DNA of 64,000 nucleotides, taken from NCBI GenBank assembly GCA_963697205.1, contig CAVONB010000014.1:124001-188000 (forward strand), read 5' to 3'. How positions within the stretch are numbered: position 1 is the stretch's first letter; every line of letters starts with the position of its first letter. Position numbers and translations under genes: made by a program. The notes under the pieces are model-generated. The model made no database searches. It was given only the letters and a program-made list of their open reading frames with translations, and was not told the DNA's origin. Positions 1 through 9,526 of the stretch are shown here, piece after piece. The DNA comes from CAVONB01 sp963697205 (GTDB taxonomy: Bacteria; Pseudomonadota; Alphaproteobacteria; Rhizobiales; Hyphomicrobiaceae).

Positions 1-1050
1 CGGCATTGACCGATCAGGCGAGCCGCGTCTGGCACACGTCGAACCTTTATCGGATCGCCGGTCAGGAACGTCTCGCCGAACGGCTGACCGCGCTCACGTT
101 CGCCGACAAGGTGTTCTTCTGCAATTCCGGCGCAGAGGCCTGCGAAGGCGCGATCAAGCTCGCCCGTCGCTATCAGTTCGCCAACGGCCACCCCGAGCGC
201 TATCGCATCATCACGTTCAAGGGCTCCTTCCACGGCCGGACGCTGGCGACGCTCGCCGCCGCCGGCAACGAGAAATATCTGGAAGGCTTCGGCCCGCCGG
301 CCGAAGGCTTCGACCACCTCGACGCCGGCGACCTCGATGCCGTCGCCGCCGCCATCGGGCCCGAGACCGCGGCCATCATGATCGAGCCGGTGCAGGGCGA
401 GGGCGGCGTGCGCGTCATCGCCGCACGCCTTCCTCACAGGGCCTGCGCGAGCTTGTGCGACAAGCATGGCCTGCTGCTGGTCCTCGACGAGGTCCAGACC
501 GGCGTCGGCCGCACCGGCAAGCTGTTCGCCCACGAGTGGGCCGGCATCACGCCGGACGTCATGGCCATCGCCAAGGGCATCGGCGGCGGATTCCCGGTCG
601 GCGCGTTCCTGGCCACCGAGGAGGCAGCCTCGGGCATGGTGCCCGGCACCCACGGCTCGACATTCGGCGGCAACCCGCTGGCCATGGCCGTCGGCAATGC
701 CGTGCTCGACGTCGTACTCGAGCCCGGCTTCCTCGAAGGCATCGTCCAGCGCAGGCCTGCTGCCTGAAGCAGGCGCTGGCGCGGCTCAAGGACGAGCACG
801 GCGATGCCGTCGTCGAGGTGCGCGGCTCTGGCCTGTTGAGCGGCATCCAGCTGAAGCCCGCCCGCCGGCGACGTCATGAAGGCCTGCGCTCGCCGAAAAA
901 TTGCTGACGGTCGCCGCCGGCGACAACGTCGTGCGTCTGCTGCCGCCGCTCAATGTCACCGAAGACGAGCTGGCCGAAGCAGTGGACCGCGTCGGCCGCG
1001 CCATCGCGCGCGTCGCAGACAGTCCTCGTGAGACGGAACACCTCAGATAG
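1..1050 (+). pseudogene. argD: acetylornithine aminotransferase, 5'-truncated and frameshifted
   Basis: PLP-dependent class III aminotransferase of arginine synthesis. Recognisable segments are the Asn-Ser-Gly-Ala-Glu-Ala motif near 120-140, IEPVQGEGG near 380, LDEVQTGVGRTGK near 485 and the PLP lysine in AIAKGIGGG near 570. The frame is open to about 750, stops at 765-767, continues in a second frame to about 870 (KQALARLKDEHG) and ends in a third (VRLLPPLNVTEDEL) at the TAG at 1050. A compensated shift also garbles 415-455. The gene enters from outside the window. With argF also broken and hslO mostly clean, local sequence error is at least as likely as true decay. Confidence 0.85.
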
Positions 1051-1083
1051 GATCAGGCCGACGGAGCCCCGCGGCCGAGCGCC

Positions 1084-2017
1084 ATGTCCATCCGCCACTT
1101 CCTCGATATCGACCAGATCGACGCCAAGACACTGCGCAGCATTGTCGACGCGGCGCACGCCATGAAGCGGGCCGGCAAGCGCGTGCCCGACAGCCTGCGG
1201 CCGAAGGGCATCGAGACCGCCGTCCTCGCCGATGATCTTCGAGAAGCCGTCGACCCGCACGCGCGTGTCCTTCGATGTCGCCATGCGCCAGCTCGGCGGC
1301 CAGACCATCATCGCTCAACCATGCCGATCTCCAGCTCGGTCGCGGCGAGACCGATCGCCGACACCGCACGCGTGCTGTCGCGCTACGTCGACGCCATCAT
1401 GATCCGCGCCAATACCCACGCGACCGCTGATGGAACTGGCCGAGCACGCGACGATCCCGGTCATCAACGGCCTCACCGACCGGAGCCACCCCTGCCAGGT
1501 CATCGCCGACATCATGACCTTCGAGGAGCAGCCAGGGCGCCGATCGACGGCCGACACGATCGCCTGGGTCGGCGACGGCAACAACGTCGCGGCCTCGTGG
1601 ATGCATGCCGCCGCGCGCTTCGGCTTCAAGCTGCGCATCGGCTGCCCCGGCGCAGCTGTCGCCCGACCCCGACCGTCGTCGACTGGGTGCGCCGCGACGA
1701 AGGCCGACGTCGTCATCACCGACGGACCCGGACGCCGCCGTGAAGGGTGCCGATTGCGTCGTCACCGATACCTGGGTCTCGATGGGCCAGACCGACGCGG
1801 CCCGCCGCAAGAAGCTGCTGGCGCCCTACGCCGTCGACGTCAGCAGCTGATGAAGAAGGCCGCCAAGGGCGCGATCTTCATGCATTGCCTGCCCGCCTAT
1901 CGCGGCCACGAAGTCAGCGAGGACGTGCTCGACGGGCCGCAGTCGGTCGTCTTCGACGAGGCCGAGAACCGGCTGCACGCGCAGAAGGCCATCCTCGCCT
2001 GGTGTTTGGGAGCATGA
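1084..2017 (+). pseudogene. argF: ornithine carbamoyltransferase, multiply frameshifted
   Basis: Converts ornithine plus carbamoyl phosphate to citrulline. It starts at ATG 1084 (MSIRHFLDID), 34 bases after argD. Conserved pieces appear in different frames: the carbamoyl-phosphate motif FEKPSTRTR near 1236, MELAEHATIPVINGLTD near 1430, HPCQVIADIMT near 1488, WVGDGNNVAASW near 1564, then MHCLPAYRGHEV near 1880. It ends at TGA 2017. At least five single-base shifts are needed to restore one reading frame (near 1230, 1310, 1350, 1425 and 1530, with more after 1650). Order argD-argF-hslO is the usual alphaproteobacterial arrangement. Either a degraded gene or an error-rich stretch of assembly. 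Confidence 0.85.
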
Positions 2018-2108
2018 CAGCGCATGGGGGTCGATCCCGAGTGACGGCAGCGCCGCGCCGGAAACAGACGATATCGTTCTGGGCTTCCGCACCGTCCGCT
2101 CCGGCGTC

Positions 2109-3011
2109 ATGGGCCGCCTCGTGCGCATGGGCGCGGTCGCAGACGAGATCCTGAGCCGCCACGACTATCCCGAGCCCGTCGTCGCAGCCCTTGGCCAGGC
2201 CCTCGTCCTGTCGACGCTGCTCGGCGCGCCGCTGAAGGAAGGCGCCCGCCTGATCCTGCAGACCAAGACCGACGGCCCCTTGCGTTTCCTCGTCTGCCAG
2301 TACGAGAGCCCGGGCCTGCTGCGCGGCTATGCGAGCTTCGATGCCGAACGTGTCTCGACACACATCGCCGAACGTGGCCGGCAATCCGACCTCATCGGCA
2401 AGGGACACCTGGCCATGACCGTCGACGCCGGTGGCGGCCGCGACCGCTACCAGGGCATCGTCGCGCTGGAGGGCGATGACCTCGAAGCCGCCGCACTCAA
2501 CTATTTCCGCCAGTCCGAGCAGCTGCCCACGTTCCTGAAGCTCGCCGTGGCGCGCCAGTATGTGACCGACCCCGGCGAGGGCACCGGCCGCTGGCACTGG
2601 CGCGCGGGTGGCTTGCTCGTCCAGCACCTGTCGCCCCTCGGCGGCACGCCGCCGCCACCGCCCGCCGACGACGAAGAGCCGATGCTCGGCGAGGACGACG
2701 ACAACTGGCTGCGCGTGAGACTGCTGGCCGAAACCGTCGAGGACCACGAGCTGATCGATCCGACACTGTCGTCCGACCGCCTGCTCTATCGCCTCTTCCA
2801 CGAGGAGGGCGTCTTCGCCGCCGTCGAGCCGACCACGCTCTCCGCCCGCTGCCGGTGCTCGCGCGATCGCGTCGGCGCTCTCCTGGAAAGTTTCGGGCCC
2901 GAAGAGCTCTCCGACATGCGCGAAGCCGACGGCAAGGTCAGCGTCACCTGCGAGTTCTGCAACGCGCAATATCGTTTCGGGCTGGACGAGATCCCGGCGA
3001 AAAAAAGCTGA
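2109..3011 (+). CDS. hslO: Hsp33 redox-regulated chaperone
   Basis: Cytosolic holdase activated by disulfide formation under oxidative stress. The C-terminal zinc-redox centre is visible as CRCS followed about 30 residues later by CEFC. The body carries ILQTKTDGPLRFLV, typical of the family. The ATG at 2109 gives 300 residues, but family-like sequence in the same frame (DDIVLGFRTVRSG) continues upstream to about 2067 with no in-frame ATG. A likely real start at ATG 2024 (MGVDPE) is in another frame. The true N-terminus is therefore probably 25-30 residues longer and hidden by one more frame change at about 2040. Confidence 0.9.
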   Translation: MGRLVRMGAVADEILSRHDYPEPVVAALGQALVLSTLLGAPLKEGARLILQTKTDGPLRFLVCQYESPGLLRGYASFDAERVSTHIAERGRQSDLIGKGHLAMTVDAGGGRDRYQGIVALEGDDLEAAALNYFRQSEQLPTFLKLAVARQYVTDPGEGTGRWHWRAGGLLVQHLSPLGGTPPPPPADDEEPMLGEDDDNWLRVRLLAETVEDHELIDPTLSSDRLLYRLFHEEGVFAAVEPTTLSARCRCSRDRVGALLESFGPEELSDMREADGKVSVTCEFCNAQYRFGLDEIPAKKS

Positions 3012-3072
3012 TCGCTCGTCGCTACTATGTCAGCCCGCCGGCCTGCCGGCAGACCGGCCGTACGCCCCGGCT

Positions 3073-3563
3073 CTACTTCACCGCGTCCTTGATGATGCCC
3101 TCGAGCAAAGCGGTGATCTTGGCGTTGACCGCCTGCGTCAACCGCGACGGCTCGCCCACCGGCGGACGATACCCGACATGGACCGTGCCGGGCGCGGTCG
3201 CCAGCTCATAGGCGAACACGACATAGGGACAGTTGACGATGTTGCGTGCACTGGCGCTGACCAGTTCGTGTGTCAGTTTCGCCGAGCAGAACTGCATGTA
3301 CTCCGCGTTCTTGTAGGGCGACTTCACGCCCTTGGGCGTGACGCTCTGCGCGGCCTCGCTGGTCCGCTCCAGCATCGCGTTGAGATGGCCGACGTAGTCG
3401 ACCACCAGCCCGCGATTGACGATGGCATCGCGCAGGTTGTCCCGCACATCCTCGAAGAATCCTTCTTGGTGAGGATATGGATCGGGCTGTCGGCCGCACC
3501 TGCCGAGCCGAGGGCGGCGACGCAAAAGCACAGCGCGGCGATGATGGCTCGTGACTTGATCAT
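3073..3563 (-). pseudogene. DUF302-family exported protein, one frameshift
   Basis: The start at 3563 gives a clear signal peptide (MIKSRAIIAALCFCVAALGSAGAADS). The mature part is a DUF302-like domain (EGFFEDVRDNLRDAIVNRG, then NAEYMQFCSAKL and YVVFAYEL). The two parts lie in different frames; the change falls near 3465-3470, where one base added after the Lys-Lys codons would restore SPIHILTKKEGFFEDV. DUF302 proteins are small periplasmic or cytoplasmic proteins without a settled function. It is convergent with hslO. A single shift in otherwise intact sequence could be a sequencing error. Confidence 0.7.
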
Positions 3564-3630
3564 GGATCCGAAGCCTTTCCTGCTATCGATGGAGCGGCGG
3601 CATCGAACATCCGCCATTGGCGCACTCGCT

Positions 3631-4995
3631 TCAAGTGACACGCATCAAACGGCTGGCGCATGCAGTGCGCCCGAGTGCGGTCAGATACCGGTCGAAGGCT
3701 GCGCATACCGTGCGCACAAACGGCCGCCCGGCCGCAGTCATTCGGATACCGTCGTCCGTCGCCTCGATCAGACCATCGGTATCCTCGGCCACCAGCCGAT
3801 CCGCACATGCAAGCACATCGGCCGCCGCCGGCCCATAACGCGCGCTGAGCGCCGTGCGGGAAAGCTCGAACGCGCACATCAGGCTCTCGATCACATCCGC
3901 ACGCACCCGATCGTCCTCGCTCAGCACGATCCCCCGCGCCGTCGCCAAGCCCTCGTCGTCGATCCAGCGCGCATAGTCGTGCACGGAAACGGCGTTTTGC
4001 GCATAGCCCTGGGCAAAGCGGCTGATCGCCGACGCACCAAGCCCGATCAGCGTCTCCGCGCCATCCGTCGTGTAGCCCTGGAAGTTCCGCCGGACCGCGC
4101 CGTCGGCCATTGTGTCGCCGGGACGCGCAAAGTGATCGAGCCCGACCTCGCGAAAGCCAGCCGCCACGATCCGGCGCGAGATCTCGCGCGCCTGCGCCAA
4201 ACGCTCGCCCGTTCCCGGCAGGGCAGCGTCCTCGATCAGCCGCTGGTGCTTGATACGCGCCGGCAGATGGGCATAGCCGAACACCGCCAGGCGATCGGGC
4301 ACGAGCGTCATGACCTGGTCGATCGTCCGCCCGACCGACTGGACGGTCTGATGCGGCAAGCCATAGACGAGGTCGATGTTGATCGAGCCGACCCCGCGCG
4401 CGCGCATCATCGCCACCGCGTCCGCCGTCAGCTCGAAGCTCTGCATCCGGTTGATTGCACGCTGCACGTCGGGATCGAAATCCTGCACGCCAAGAGAAAT
4501 CCGCGTCACCCCGGCCTGCGCCAAGGCATCGGCACGCGCCGCGTCGAGATCGCGCGGGTCGACCTCGACGGCGAACGCCATGTCCTGCACCAGATCGAAG
4601 TGGGCGCGAAGACGCCCGGCGAGCCGCAGGATAGCGTCAGCGTCGAGCAGGCTCGGCGACCCGCCACCCCAATGGATATGACCCACGCGGCAGCCCGCCG
4701 GCACCTGCGCGGCCACCGCGGCGATCTCCCGGTCGAGCACGTCCAGATAGGCCGTGACCGGCTCCGCCTTGCGCGTCATCTTGGTGTTGCAGCCGCAGTA
4801 CCAGCACAGCGACCGGCAAAACGGGACATGCACGTAAAGCGACAGCACGGAGCCTGCCGGGATCTCACCGAGCCATTTCCGCAGATGCCCCGCCGTGACC
4901 GCCGGCGAAAAATGGTTGGCCGTCGGATAGCTCGTGTAGCGCGGCACCGCGATCGCGGAACGGTTAATGAGTGGCATGGACGGATGGATCGTCAC
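3631..4995 (-). CDS. hemN: oxygen-independent coproporphyrinogen III oxidase
   Basis: Radical-SAM enzyme that decarboxylates coproporphyrinogen III to protoporphyrinogen IX without oxygen in haem synthesis. The 4Fe-4S site is C60-x3-C64-x2-C67, followed by the HemN-typical Cys at 69 (PFCRSLCWYCGCN). GGGSPSLLDADAI follows near residue 112. Length (454) matches true HemN rather than the shorter HemW. It is transcribed away from fpr. The shared upstream region contains two FNR/FixK-type boxes (5119-5132 and 5199-5212), consistent with the known control of hemN by FnrL/FixK in this class. A second possible start is M7 at 4977. Confidence 0.93.
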   Translation of the reverse strand: MTIHPSMPLINRSAIAVPRYTSYPTANHFSPAVTAGHLRKWLGEIPAGSVLSLYVHVPFCRSLCWYCGCNTKMTRKAEPVTAYLDVLDREIAAVAAQVPAGCRVGHIHWGGGSPSLLDADAILRLAGRLRAHFDLVQDMAFAVEVDPRDLDAARADALAQAGVTRISLGVQDFDPDVQRAINRMQSFELTADAVAMMRARGVGSINIDLVYGLPHQTVQSVGRTIDQVMTLVPDRLAVFGYAHLPARIKHQRLIEDAALPGTGERLAQAREISRRIVAAGFREVGLDHFARPGDTMADGAVRRNFQGYTTDGAETLIGLGASAISRFAQGYAQNAVSVHDYARWIDDEGLATARGIVLSEDDRVRADVIESLMCAFELSRTALSARYGPAAADVLACADRLVAEDTDGLIEATDDGIRMTAAGRPFVRTVCAAFDRYLTALGRTACASRLMRVT

Positions 4996-5118
4996 GGCGT
5001 CCCCTCGGATCGACTGGCCGCGGCGCCCGCATCCCTCAAGCCTGCTGCCATCCTGCTGCAGTTCGCCAGACGCCGCGTTCTTCTGTCGCTGGCGTAAGGG
5101 ATCACGCGAGCCCTTCGA

Positions 5119-5132
5119 TTGCGCTAGATCAA
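5119..5132. promoter_or_regulatory. FNR/FixK-type box upstream of hemN
   Basis: TTGCGCTAGATCAA. It fits the relaxed FixK consensus TTG(A/C)-N6-TCAA, with the left half TTGC and the right half TCAA perfect. It lies about 125 bases upstream of the hemN start, a distance suited to activation of a leader-containing transcript. Confidence 0.5.
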
Positions 5133-5198
5133 TTGGTCCCGGACCGGCGACAGCAGGTCGCGGTCGGCGGTTGGATGACCGCGCCGTGTCGCCGCAGC

Positions 5199-5212
5199 TT
5201 GACCAAAGTCAA
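5199..5212. promoter_or_regulatory. FNR/FixK-type box between hemN and fpr
   Basis: TTGACCAAAGTCAA, a perfect dyad of TTGAC around CAAA matching TTGA-N6-TCAA. It is 139 bases before the fpr start and 204 before the hemN start. Oxygen-sensing CRP/FNR regulators of alphaproteobacteria bind such sites. Confidence 0.65.
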
Positions 5213-5350
5213 GCCTGTCGGACCTGCTGTCGTTAGCGTGCCGCGCAAGATTGGATCTTCGCCGATTCCATCGCCTGTGCGGACGGCGTGAGCATGTGCA
5301 AGGGGGCGGAGCGCTGCGGCTGGACGTAGCGACCGAGACAAGCGACGAGG

Positions 5351-6181
5351 ATGACGTCACTCATGAGCACCGAGACTGCGCTCGCCGGGAGCCGCAAGGA
5401 TGCGCCGGCGCGCGGCCACTTTGTCGAACAGGTTCTGGAAACCCACCACTGGACCGACAAGCTGTTCAGCTTCAAGACGTCGCGCGACCCCGCGTTCCGC
5501 TTCGAAAGCGGTCAGTTCGTGATGATCGGCCTCGAAGTCGACGGCCGCCCGCTGATGCGCGCCTACTCGATGGCCAGCTCCAAGTACGAGGACGTGCTGG
5601 AGTTCTTCTCGATCAAGGTCCCCGACGGCCCGCTGACGTCCAGGCTCCAGCACATCCGGCCCGGCGACGCCGTTCTCGTCGGCCGCAAGCCGACCGGCAC
5701 GCTGGTGCTCTCCAACCTCAAGCCGGGCCGCCGGCTTTTCATGCTCTCCACAGGCACCGGCCTCGCCCCGTTCACCAGCCTGATCCGCGACCTCGATGTC
5801 TACGACAGCTACGAGCAGATCGTTCTCGTGCACGGCTGCCGCGAAGTCGCCGAGCTGACCTACGGCACCAAGACGGTGAGCACGTTGCAAGAGGACCCCT
5901 ATCTCGGCGAGCAGGCCCGTTCGCAACTGCTCTACTACACCACCGTGACGCGCGAGCCTTACGATCATCAGGGACGCATTACCGATCTCGTCGCCAACGG
6001 ACGGCTGTTCTCCGACCTGGGCATTCCCGCACTCGACCCGCAGCAGGATCGCGTCATGCTGTGCGGCAACCCCGCGATGCTCAAGGACCTGAGCGCCATG
6101 CTCGAGAAGGACGGCTTCGCCGAAGGCTCGAGCAGCGAGCCAGGCGACTACGTGATCGAAAGAGCCTTCGTGGAGCGCTGA
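5351..6181 (+). CDS. fpr: ferredoxin/flavodoxin-NADP+ reductase
   Basis: FAD enzyme exchanging electrons between NADP(H) and ferredoxin or flavodoxin in the cytosol. RAYSMAS (about residues 64-70) is the FAD-binding RxYS motif, STGTGLAPF (about 135) contacts NADP, and the chain ends in VIERAFVER, the C-terminal form of the short bacterial (class II) reductases. Length 276 is slightly over the usual 257, from an N-terminal extension; an ATG at 5363 would remove four residues. Divergent from hemN. Confidence 0.9.
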   Translation: MTSLMSTETALAGSRKDAPARGHFVEQVLETHHWTDKLFSFKTSRDPAFRFESGQFVMIGLEVDGRPLMRAYSMASSKYEDVLEFFSIKVPDGPLTSRLQHIRPGDAVLVGRKPTGTLVLSNLKPGRRLFMLSTGTGLAPFTSLIRDLDVYDSYEQIVLVHGCREVAELTYGTKTVSTLQEDPYLGEQARSQLLYYTTVTREPYDHQGRITDLVANGRLFSDLGIPALDPQQDRVMLCGNPAMLKDLSAMLEKDGFAEGSSSEPGDYVIERAFVER

Positions 6182-6254
6182 GGCACGGCGATCGTTTCAA
6201 CGCAGAGGCGTGCCGGTTCGATGCCGCGCCGGGAGCAGCGGACGGGAACGACAG

Positions 6255-7373
6255 ATGAGCGCTCTTCACGCACTCGATCTCTCATCGTGGCTGGACCGGT
6301 TCGGTGACGCCTGGCTGCTGGCCATCGGCGGTTTCGCCGTCGGCCTGGGCTTCGGCGCCTTCGCCCAGCGCAGCCGCTTCTGCCTGCGCGCCGCCACCGT
6401 CGAGTTCTCCACCCTTCACCTGGGCCCTAAGACAGCGATATGGGTCGTCGCCTTTGCCACCGCCGTCCTGGCGACACAGCTGGCCATCGTCACCGGCCTG
6501 CTCAACGTCTCCAGCGCCCGCCAGATCGGCGCCCACGGCAGTCTCTCCGGTGCGATGATCGGCGGCATCCTTTTCGGCGTCGGCATGATCCTGGCACGCG
6601 GCTGTGCCAGCCGGCTGCTCGTCCTGTCCGCGACCGGCAATTTGCGCGCCTTCGTCTCCGGCCTGATCCTCACGCTCGTCGCCCAGGCCTCCCTGCGCGG
6701 CATCCTCTCGCCCGCGCGCGAGGCCCTCACGTCGCTTTGGATGATCGAAGGCGGCCCCACCCGGAACGTGCTGACGCTGTTGGGCGGTGGCCCGGCGCTC
6801 GGTGTTGTGCTCGGCATCCTGTGGCTCGCCGTCGGCGTCTGGCTCGTCCGGCGCAACACCGTCGGCGCCGGCACGGCCGTTGCGGCCGCCGGCGTCGGCA
6901 CCATGATCGCCGCCGGCTGGGTTTTCACTTATACGCTCTCGCAGCAGTCATTCACCCCGGTCGGCGTCAAGAGCGTCAGCTTCACAGGCCCCTCCGCCGA
7001 CACCCTGATGGGTCTCATCAACGCCCCGGAGATCCCGCTGGGCTTCGACGTCGGCCTCGTCCCGGGCGTCTTTCTAGGATCGTTCCTCGCAGCGCTGCTG
7101 GCCGGCGAGTGGAAGCTCGAGGGCTATCATGGCGGGGCCAGTATGGCGCGTTACATCGCCGGCGCCACGCTGATGGGCTTCGGCGGCATGCTGGCCGGCG
7201 GCTGCGCCGTTGGCGCGGGCGTCACCGGCGGCGCGATCTTCGCGTTGACCGCCTGGATTGCGCTCGCCGCCATGTGGGCCGGCGCGATCGCGATGACCGC
7301 CATCGACCGCCGCCTGGAACGGATGGCAGGCACCCCGGCCGCCCTGCCACCGGACGCCGAACCGGTTGCCTGA
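6255..7373 (+). CDS. YeeE/YedE-family sulfur-compound transporter
   Basis: Polytopic inner-membrane protein of the Sulf_transp family, whose studied members import thiosulfate or related sulfur compounds. It has two homologous halves, each with a Gly-rich segment and a conserved Cys: ILARGCASRL near residue 110 and MLAGGCAVGAGVTGG near 315, plus FAQRSRFCLRAA near 35. ATG 6255 is preferred over the upstream ATG at 6210 because it follows directly on family-like sequence. It lies 73 bases after fpr on the same strand and could be co-transcribed. Confidence 0.85.
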   Translation: MSALHALDLSSWLDRFGDAWLLAIGGFAVGLGFGAFAQRSRFCLRAATVEFSTLHLGPKTAIWVVAFATAVLATQLAIVTGLLNVSSARQIGAHGSLSGAMIGGILFGVGMILARGCASRLLVLSATGNLRAFVSGLILTLVAQASLRGILSPAREALTSLWMIEGGPTRNVLTLLGGGPALGVVLGILWLAVGVWLVRRNTVGAGTAVAAAGVGTMIAAGWVFTYTLSQQSFTPVGVKSVSFTGPSADTLMGLINAPEIPLGFDVGLVPGVFLGSFLAALLAGEWKLEGYHGGASMARYIAGATLMGFGGMLAGGCAVGAGVTGGAIFALTAWIALAAMWAGAIAMTAIDRRLERMAGTPAALPPDAEPVA

Positions 7374-7635
7374 GAAACTATCGGCCGGCCGGCGATCGAC
7401 CGCCCGCCCGTTGCCCTCCCCCCTGGAAACCCCCTCAAGCCCCCTGGCGGCGCCCCCCGCGCCGCATGCTATAAGGATCCCACTGCACCGGGCGTTGCCT
7501 CGGCCCCACCGGGCTCGAGCACAACGACCAATGGGCATGACAGGGCCGGAGCGCCGTGCACGCAAGGATTGTGGACCACACCCAATGATGGAACCACGAC
7601 GCCACACGAACGACCCGATTGGAGGAAACGAAGGC

Positions 7636-8655
7636 ATGCAAGACAACACACTGAAGAATCCGGGGCGGCGCCACGCTCTGACACGCGCAGCCGCGCTCGC
7701 GCTGGCCTTGACAGTGGGCACCGCATCGGTCCACGCCCAGGGCAGCTATCCGTCCAAGCCGATCAACGTCATCGTGCCCTATCCGCCGGGCGGTCTTGCA
7801 GACCAGATCGCGCGCCTCATCACACCCCCGCTCGAGGCCGAGCTGAAGCAGCCGTTCGTGATCACCAACAAGCCCGGCGCCACCGGCGGCATCGGTGCCA
7901 AGGCGGCCGCGACGTCGGATCCGGACGGCTATACCCTTCTGATCACGCTCATCGGCATCTCCACGTTGCCCGCGGTGTCCGCCGCACAGGGCAAGACGCC
8001 GCTCTACACGCGTGATCAGTTCGCGCCGATCGCTCTGCTCGCTTCCGATCCGACGGCGATTGTCGTGCAGAAGTCGGCCCCCTGGAACACGGTCGAGGAC
8101 TTGATCGCCGACGCCAAGAAGCGTCCCGACGAGATCATCTATATCTCGACCGGTCCCTACGGTCCGACCCACCTGCCGGCCGAAATGTTCCTCGCCGCGA
8201 CCGGCACCAAGATGCGCCATCTGCCGACCACCGGCGGTGCGCCCGCGATCACCATGCTGCTGAGCGGCGGCGGCCAGGTCTTCTTCTCCATTCCCGCGCT
8301 CGCCGCCCAGCACGTCGAGTCCGGCGCCTTCAAGGTCCTGGCGTCCACCAGCGCCAAGCGCATGCCGGAATTTGGCAATCCCCCGACCCTGAAGGAGCGC
8401 GGCATCGACCTGCAGTTCTCCGTGTGGGGTGGCATGTGGGCCCCGAAGGGCACGCCGGCCGATGTCGTCGCCAAACTCGACGCCGCCGTGTCGAAGGCGG
8501 CGGCTGACCCGAAAGTCCAGGCCACGTTCAAGAAGGCGAACGTGCCGCTCGCCCACCTCAATGCCAAGGATTTCGCCAAGTGGTGGGATGAAGAGACGAA
8601 CCGCCTGGAGAAGGTCATCACATCCGTGATGGCTGCCGAGAAGGCGAAGAAGTAA
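7636..8655 (+). CDS. TctC/Bug-family periplasmic substrate-binding protein
   Basis: Periplasmic receptor of the tripartite tricarboxylate transporter class. The signal peptide (ALTRAAALALALTVGTASVHAQ) is followed by YPSKPINVIVPYPPGG, the hallmark N-terminus of mature Bug proteins, then DPDGYTLL and WGGMWAPKGTP. ATG 7636 follows a strong ribosome site (GGAGG at 7621). No TctA or TctB membrane genes are nearby, so it is an orphan receptor whose ligand cannot be predicted. A strong hairpin follows at 8673-8706. Confidence 0.9.
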   Translation: MQDNTLKNPGRRHALTRAAALALALTVGTASVHAQGSYPSKPINVIVPYPPGGLADQIARLITPPLEAELKQPFVITNKPGATGGIGAKAAATSDPDGYTLLITLIGISTLPAVSAAQGKTPLYTRDQFAPIALLASDPTAIVVQKSAPWNTVEDLIADAKKRPDEIIYISTGPYGPTHLPAEMFLAATGTKMRHLPTTGGAPAITMLLSGGGQVFFSIPALAAQHVESGAFKVLASTSAKRMPEFGNPPTLKERGIDLQFSVWGGMWAPKGTPADVVAKLDAAVSKAAADPKVQATFKKANVPLAHLNAKDFAKWWDEETNRLEKVITSVMAAEKAKK

Positions 8656-8672
8656 CTCATGCGTCACAGCCA

Positions 8673-8706
8673 CCGGCAGGGCTTGCGCCACCGCAAGCTC
8701 TGCCGG
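8673..8706 (+). terminator. strong hairpin after Bug gene
   Basis: A 15-base stem with one mismatch (arms 8673-8687 and 8692-8706) around loop CCAC. It begins 17 bases after the stop of the Bug gene. No T-run follows, so it may act as a 3' stabiliser or attenuator rather than a classic terminator. Confidence 0.5.
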
Positions 8707-8731
8707 CCGGCCAACCGAATCCGTGAGCGCG

Positions 8732-9514
8732 ATGCTGACCCTCTACCACTACCCCACATCACCCTGCGCCGCGAAGGTCAGAACGGTGCTGACGGAAAAG
8801 GGGCTCGCCTGGGAGAGCCGCGTCGTCGACATCATCGAGAAGGAAAACCTGCAGCCCGCCTATCTGAAGCTGCATCCCAAGGGCCTTGTGCCCACGCTCG
8901 TCGACGGTGACAAGGTCGTCATCGATTCCACGATTGTCATGGAATATCTCGATACGGCCTATGACACCGACTCCTTGAAGCCCGTCGGCGCCTACGCTCA
9001 GGCGAAGATGCGCAAGTGGCCGAAGTGGGTCGACGAAACGCTCCATCCGAACTGGCCCGGGCTCGCCTGGCTGATCCTGATCCGACCGCGCTGGCTTGAA
9101 AAATCAGCCGCCGACATCGACGCCGTGCTGGCAAAGCTGATCGATTCCGCGCGCCGCGACCGCCAGAAGCGCATGCTCGGCCAGGGTTTCACCGCGCCCG
9201 AGTTCATGTCCTCCATGCGCACACTCGACACTACGCTTGCCGACATGGAGAAATCGCTGGCCGACCACACCTGGCTCGCAGGCGAAAAACCGACGCTCGC
9301 AGATTGCGCCATGCTCCCCTACGTGGCCGCCGCCGAGAAATTCGGACTGGAGATGATGATCGCCACCCGTCCGCGCGTCGCCGATTGGCTCGCCCGCTTC
9401 AAACAGCGTCCGTCCTACGCCGCGACCATGCCGTGGGATCTCGACGACGCGATGCGCGCAGAGGTTCGCGCCCACGCCGAACCGGCGTGGGCCGCGCTTC
9501 GCAAGGCAGCGTGA
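8732..9514 (+). CDS. glutathione S-transferase family protein
   Basis: Soluble GST-fold protein of about 260 residues. The N-terminal thioredoxin-like domain is visible in LTLYHYPTSPCAAKVRTVL (Ser/Cys glutathione site), GLVPTLVDGD (cis-Pro) and DSTIVMEYLD (Glu/Ser of the glutathione site). The helical C-terminal domain carries LAGEKPTLADCAMLPYV (N-capping box). ATG 8732 starts exactly at the fold; a GTG at 8723 would add three residues. Convergent with the molybdopterin hydroxylase gene. Substrate unknown. Confidence 0.88.
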   Translation: MLTLYHYPTSPCAAKVRTVLTEKGLAWESRVVDIIEKENLQPAYLKLHPKGLVPTLVDGDKVVIDSTIVMEYLDTAYDTDSLKPVGAYAQAKMRKWPKWVDETLHPNWPGLAWLILIRPRWLEKSAADIDAVLAKLIDSARRDRQKRMLGQGFTAPEFMSSMRTLDTTLADMEKSLADHTWLAGEKPTLADCAMLPYVAAAEKFGLEMMIATRPRVADWLARFKQRPSYAATMPWDLDDAMRAEVRAHAEPAWAALRKAA

Positions 9515-9526
9515 AGCGCGCAAGCC

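Noticed and set aside
3178..5097. 639-residue open frame on the plus strand
   Set aside because: Antisense to hemN; high-GC shadow with Arg/His/Ala-rich composition and no family likeness.
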